From Poseidonocella sedimentorum (GTDB lineage Bacteria; Pseudomonadota; Alphaproteobacteria; Rhodobacterales; Rhodobacteraceae), in NCBI RefSeq assembly GCF_900116005.1, contig NZ_FOYI01000007.1:62001-126000 (forward strand): a stretch of DNA of 64,000 nucleotides. The letters are read 5' to 3'. This document shows, piece after piece, positions 60,752-64,000 of the stretch. Position numbers and translations under genes: made by a program. The notes beneath the pieces were generated by a model. That model was not told the origin of the DNA. It ran no database searches and worked only from the letters and a program-made list of their open reading frames with translations. How positions within the stretch are numbered: the stretch's first letter is position 1; every line of letters begins with the position of its first letter.

Positions 60752-61789
60752 TCAGAACGTGTAGGGCGGTCCGGCCTGGTTGATCACGTCGTTGTACTCG
60801 CGGAAGACGGAGACCACCTTGGCGTGGACCTCGCCCTCTTCGGCGACCTCGTCCCAGAACTTGATCGCCGCGGCCTCGACCTCGGCCCATTCTTCGGCCG
60901 GCACAGAGCGCAGCTCGAGCTTGTCGCCCCTGGCGCGCAGGCTCGCCTCGCCGCCCCAGTACCACTGGTTGCGGTAGGTGTGCCCGGCCTCGATCGCGGC
61001 CATGACCAGTTCCTTGAGGTGGTCGGGCAGTTCGGCCCAGCGTTCCTGATTCACGAAGAAGGAGCCGATCCAGGCACCCGAGATGTTGTTGGTCAGGAAG
61101 TAATCGGTCACATCCGCCCAGCCGACGGTGTAATCCTCGGTGATCCCCGACCAGGCCATGCCGTCCAGCTCGCCGGTCTGCACCGCGACTTCCGCGTCCT
61201 CGTAGGGGATATTGACCGGAACCACGCCGAATTGCGACAGGAAGCGCCCGGCGGTCGGGAAGGTGTAGAGCTTCAGCCCGTCGAGATCCGAAAGCGAGGT
61301 GATCTCTTTCTTGGTGTTGAAGTTGCACGGATCCTGCCCCGCGGCCGAGAGCCAGGTGACGCCCACTTTCTCGTATTCCGCCCGCCAGATATCGGCGAGC
61401 CCGTACTGGTTGAAGAGCACCGGAACATCGAGGATGTGTTTGGTCGCAAAGGGGAAATACCCGCCGAACATGCGCGTGGGCGTGGGCGAGGCCATCGAGT
61501 CGTCATCGGAATGGACGCCGTCCAGCGTGCCGCGCTGGAGCGCCTGGAAGAGCTCGCCGGTGGGGACGATCTGGTCGGCGTAGAACAGCTCGATCTCCAG
61601 CTCACCGCCGGACGCCGCGTTGATGTAGTCGATGATCGGCTTGGTCACGTGCTCGCCGAGCGCCGCGCCGGCATAGGTCTGGAAGCGCCAGCGGATGGGC
61701 TCCTGCGCGCGGGCGATGGAGGGGGCCGCGAGGGCGGCGGCGGGCGCCAGCGCCGCACCGCGGAGGATCTTGCGTCGTGTCAGGGTCAT
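60752..61789 (-). CDS. TRAP transporter solute-binding protein DctP
   Basis: 345 aa. A twin-arginine signal (TLTRRKILRGAALAPAAALAA) suggests export in the folded state by Tat. The mature DctP fold is indicated by RWRFQTYAGAALGEH, GELEIELFYADQIVPTGELF and GELDGMAWSG. It is downstream of dctM (55-base gap with a 6-bp hairpin at 61819-61835) and upstream of the ligase gene, so its ligand is probably the compound processed by the ligase and dehydrogenases. Confidence 0.9.
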   Translation of the reverse strand: MTLTRRKILRGAALAPAAALAAPSIARAQEPIRWRFQTYAGAALGEHVTKPIIDYINAASGGELEIELFYADQIVPTGELFQALQRGTLDGVHSDDDSMASPTPTRMFGGYFPFATKHILDVPVLFNQYGLADIWRAEYEKVGVTWLSAAGQDPCNFNTKKEITSLSDLDGLKLYTFPTAGRFLSQFGVVPVNIPYEDAEVAVQTGELDGMAWSGITEDYTVGWADVTDYFLTNNISGAWIGSFFVNQERWAELPDHLKELVMAAIEAGHTYRNQWYWGGEASLRARGDKLELRSVPAEEWAEVEAAAIKFWDEVAEEGEVHAKVVSVFREYNDVINQAGPPYTF

Positions 61790-61844
61790 GTCTTTTCTCT
61801 CCTGAAGGTTAAAGGTCCACCCCGTTCATCGGGGTCTTGTTATG

Positions 61845-63170
61845 TTAGTTTCCGTAGACGACCCCGGGCAGCCAGAGGGCGATCTCGGGGAAGATCATGA
61901 TGATCGCCAGCACCACCACCATGACGCCGACGAAGGGCACGATGGAGGTATAGATATCACGCATTCCGATTTCCGGTGGCGCCATCGCGCGCATCAGGAA
62001 CAGGTTGTAGCCGAAGGGCGGCGTCATGTAGGCGATCTGGCAGGTGATCGTGTAGAGCACGCCGTACCAGATGAGGTCGAAGCCGAGCGCGCCCACCAGC
62101 GGGACGTAAAGCGGGGCGACGATGACGAGCATGGCGGTGTCGTCGAGGAAGGTGCCCATCAGGATGAAGCTCAGCTGCATCAGGATGAGGATGACCCAGG
62201 GCGAGAGGCCGAGCCGTTCGGTGAAGAGCGACTCGATCGCCTTGACCGCGCCGAGCCCGTCGAAGACCGCGCCGAAGGCGAGCGCCGCGAGGATGATCCA
62301 CATGAACATGCAGGAAATGCCCAGCGTGTTGCGGACCGTTGTTTCGAACACCTGCCGCGTCATGCGCCCCTTGAGCACAGCGGCGAGGAAGGCCGCGATG
62401 GCGCCGATGGCGGAGCTCTCGACCAGCGAGGTCCAGCCGTTGACGAAGGGCACCATCATCACCGCGAAAATCCCCAGAGGGAGCAGCCCCGCCTGCAGCA
62501 GGCGCAGCTTTTCGCCCATCGGCATGTCCCGGTCTTCCTTGGGCAGCACCGGCCCGAGTTCGGGGTTCAGCCGGCAGCGGATGACGATATAGACGATGAA
62601 GGCCGTGGCCATGAGCAGCCCCGGGACCACGCCTGCGAGCCAGAGCTGGCCCACCGGCTGGCGCGCGATCATCGCATATAGCACGAGGACAACCGAAGGC
62701 GGCACGAGGATCCCGAGCGACGAACCCGCCTGAATGACCCCGGTGACCATCCGCGTGTTGTAGCCCCGCTTCAACAGCTCCGGCAGCGCGATCGTCGCCC
62801 CGATGGCCATGCCCGCGACTGACAGCCCGTTCATCGCCGAAATCAGCACCATGAGCCCGATCGTCCCCACCGCGAGCCCGCCGGGCAAGCCGCCCATCCA
62901 GACGTGGAACATCTTGTAAAGATCGTCGGCAATCCGGCTTTCCGACAGCACATAGCCCATGAAGATGAACATCGGCAGGGTCAGCAGCGGATACCATTTC
63001 ATCAGCTTGATCGCCGAGGCGAAGGCGAGGTCATACCCGCCCCGGTCGCCCCAGAGCGCCAGCGCCGCGATCACCGCCACGAAGCCGATCGCGCCAAAGA
63101 CCCTCTGGCCCGTCAGCAGCATCACCATCATGGAGGAAAACATCAGGATCGCGATGGTCTCATAGCCCAT
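61845..63170 (-). CDS. TRAP transporter large permease DctM
   Basis: 441 aa with about 12 membrane helices: TGQRVFGAIGFVAVIAALAL, MNGLSVAGMAIGATIALPEL, QAGSSLGILVPPSVVLVLYA and MTPPFGYNLFLMRAMAPPE. It is the sodium-coupled transport subunit. It overlaps the dctQ stop by one base. The order dctQ-dctM-dctP is the usual one for this type of TRAP operon. Confidence 0.93.
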   Translation of the reverse strand: MGYETIAILMFSSMMVMLLTGQRVFGAIGFVAVIAALALWGDRGGYDLAFASAIKLMKWYPLLTLPMFIFMGYVLSESRIADDLYKMFHVWMGGLPGGLAVGTIGLMVLISAMNGLSVAGMAIGATIALPELLKRGYNTRMVTGVIQAGSSLGILVPPSVVLVLYAMIARQPVGQLWLAGVVPGLLMATAFIVYIVIRCRLNPELGPVLPKEDRDMPMGEKLRLLQAGLLPLGIFAVMMVPFVNGWTSLVESSAIGAIAAFLAAVLKGRMTRQVFETTVRNTLGISCMFMWIILAALAFGAVFDGLGAVKAIESLFTERLGLSPWVILILMQLSFILMGTFLDDTAMLVIVAPLYVPLVGALGFDLIWYGVLYTITCQIAYMTPPFGYNLFLMRAMAPPEIGMRDIYTSIVPFVGVMVVVLAIIMIFPEIALWLPGVVYGN

Positions 63171-63691
63171 CAGACCTTCTCCCCCATGTCATGGCCCATG
63201 AGGCGCAGCAGGTCCTTGCACAGCTCCGACAACGCCTGCAGCAGCATCAGCGCGATGCCGGTCACCATGATCAGCTTCACCGGCCACATATAGGGGCGCC
63301 AGACGCTCGAACTCCGCTCGCCGCCGTATTTGAACGAATACATCAGACTGTCCCAGCCGCCCCAGAGCAGCACGCAAAGATAGAAGATGAGAAAGAGCAC
63401 GGTGATCGCGTCCATCGCCGATTTGCGCCGGAGCGACCAGCTGCCATAGAGCAGATCCATGCGCACGTTCGCGCCCATCTGGATCGAATAGGGCCCGCCG
63501 AGCATGTAGTAGGCGACCATGGCGAACTGCGCGGTCTCCAGCGTCCAGAGCGCGGGGGTGAAGAAGGTCTTCGACACGCTCGACCACAGCAGGATCGCCA
63601 TCAGAACGAAGATCCCGTACATCGCGATGCGGCCGATCCGGTGGTTCATCCGGTCGACCACCGCGACAAACCGCTTGAGCGCTCCGGTCAT
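63170..63691 (-). CDS. TRAP transporter small permease DctQ
   Basis: 173 aa from the ATG at 63691, overlapping the stop of the next gene to the right as ATGA. Four membrane helices, including IGRIAMYGIFVLMAILLWSS and VKLIMVTGIALMLLQALSE; GANVRMDLLYGSWS matches the DctQ loop after helix 2. Small subunit of the TRAP importer. Confidence 0.88.
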   Translation of the reverse strand: MTGALKRFVAVVDRMNHRIGRIAMYGIFVLMAILLWSSVSKTFFTPALWTLETAQFAMVAYYMLGGPYSIQMGANVRMDLLYGSWSLRRKSAMDAITVLFLIFYLCVLLWGGWDSLMYSFKYGGERSSSVWRPYMWPVKLIMVTGIALMLLQALSELCKDLLRLMGHDMGEKV

Positions 63692-64000
63692 GCCAACGCC
63701 CCCTCGGCCAGCGCCGCGCTCAGCATCGCGGCGAGGTGATCGGCCATGCGCGAGACGCCCCACGCATCGGCCAGAAGGTCATTGCGCACCTCGATCATCA
63801 CGTTCGGAATGCCCCGCGGCACCGCATGGCGCGCCAGCGTGTAGGTCACCCCGTCGCGCGCGGCATAGGGCTCGTTGAGTGCGGTGGCGATCTCCGTCGG
63901 CGCCCGCGCCAGCATCGCCTCCGCCAAGCGCGCATCCGCATCGTGTAACAGGCCAAGCTCCACGTCGCGCGCGACCCCGTTCCACGCCGGGGTAAAGGAA
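63688..64000 (-). CDS. N-formylglutamate amidohydrolase-like protein, C-terminal part (partial)
   Basis: About 104 residues of the C-terminal part are inside the window; the start lies to the right of it. The visible reading SFTPAWNGVARDVELGLLHD, then RHAVPRGIPNVMIEVRNDL, matches the zinc-dependent N-formylglutamate amidohydrolase (HutG-like) family, and RND-L plus the last helix are its usual end. With a gamma-glutamylating ligase in the same operon, it may instead hydrolyse a glutamyl amide. Its stop overlaps the dctQ start, so it belongs to the same operon. Confidence 0.8.
   Translation of the reverse strand, partial: SFTPAWNGVARDVELGLLHDADARLAEAMLARAPTEIATALNEPYAARDGVTYTLARHAVPRGIPNVMIEVRNDLLADAWGVSRMADHLAAMLSAALAEGALA

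Overview
The window is high-GC DNA from what is most likely a Rhodobacterales alphaproteobacterium (Roseobacter/Paracoccus relatives). Three lines of evidence point there: short-overlap (ATGA) operons throughout, three TRAP transporters, and TGA-N9-TCA motifs of the RirA iron-box type next to iron genes. I see no rRNA, tRNA, CRISPR array, insertion sequence or phage gene. Almost all the DNA is coding, and many long reading frames on the opposite strand are only GC-driven shadows.

Layout. (1) 1-3287, plus strand: coenzyme F420 genes (cofD end, cofC, cofE, F420:NADPH oxidoreductase) followed by an F420-type luciferase-like oxidoreductase. (2) 3485-21432: a complete-looking catecholate siderophore locus. 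entC-entB-entA and a YncE-like beta-propeller gene lie on the plus strand. A siderophore ABC importer is on the minus strand and a Fes/IroE-like esterase on the plus strand. A minus-strand operon carries a Fiu-like TonB receptor, a PiuC hydroxylase, an FMN alpha-hydroxy-acid oxidase, entE, a free-standing aryl carrier protein and entF. EntF is C-A-T-TE with a serine-type specificity code, so the predicted product is an enterobactin-like tri-catechol serine lactone. (3) 22020-27882: 1-Cys peroxiredoxin, cysI-cysH-cysJ for sulfate assimilation, and a TauE/SafE exporter. (4) 28008-31125: a TAXI-TRAP importer. (5) 31347-32360: a LysR remnant, a CBS-domain protein and a tiny membrane protein. (6) 32428-39741: the Na+-NQR system with its assembly factors (nqrM, apbE divergent from nqrABCDEF). 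(7) 39878-48434: a hydroxycinnamate-type aromatic catabolism cluster (FAD monooxygenase, amidohydrolase, crotonase, DctPQM TRAP importer, feruloyl-CoA-synthase-like ligase, MarR regulator with a palindromic operator). (8) 48458-56561: TonB/ExbB/two ExbD, hmuTUV and a heme receptor, with iron-box motifs. (9) 56735 to the right end, minus strand: N-formylglutamate-amidohydrolase-like enzyme, DctQ-DctM-DctP, a glutamine-synthetase-like ligase, aldehyde dehydrogenase and iron alcohol dehydrogenase. I read this as a gamma-glutamylation route for an imported amine or amino-alcohol.

How the parts connect. Iron is the main theme. Catechol siderophore synthesis, uptake and hydrolysis, heme uptake, and the TonB-ExbBD energiser all sit within 54 kb and share candidate RirA boxes. 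The most unusual points are the FMN oxidase built into the siderophore operon, the ExbD paralogue whose key membrane aspartate is asparagine, the F420 locus in this kind of organism, and the gamma-glutamyl-type cluster at the right edge.
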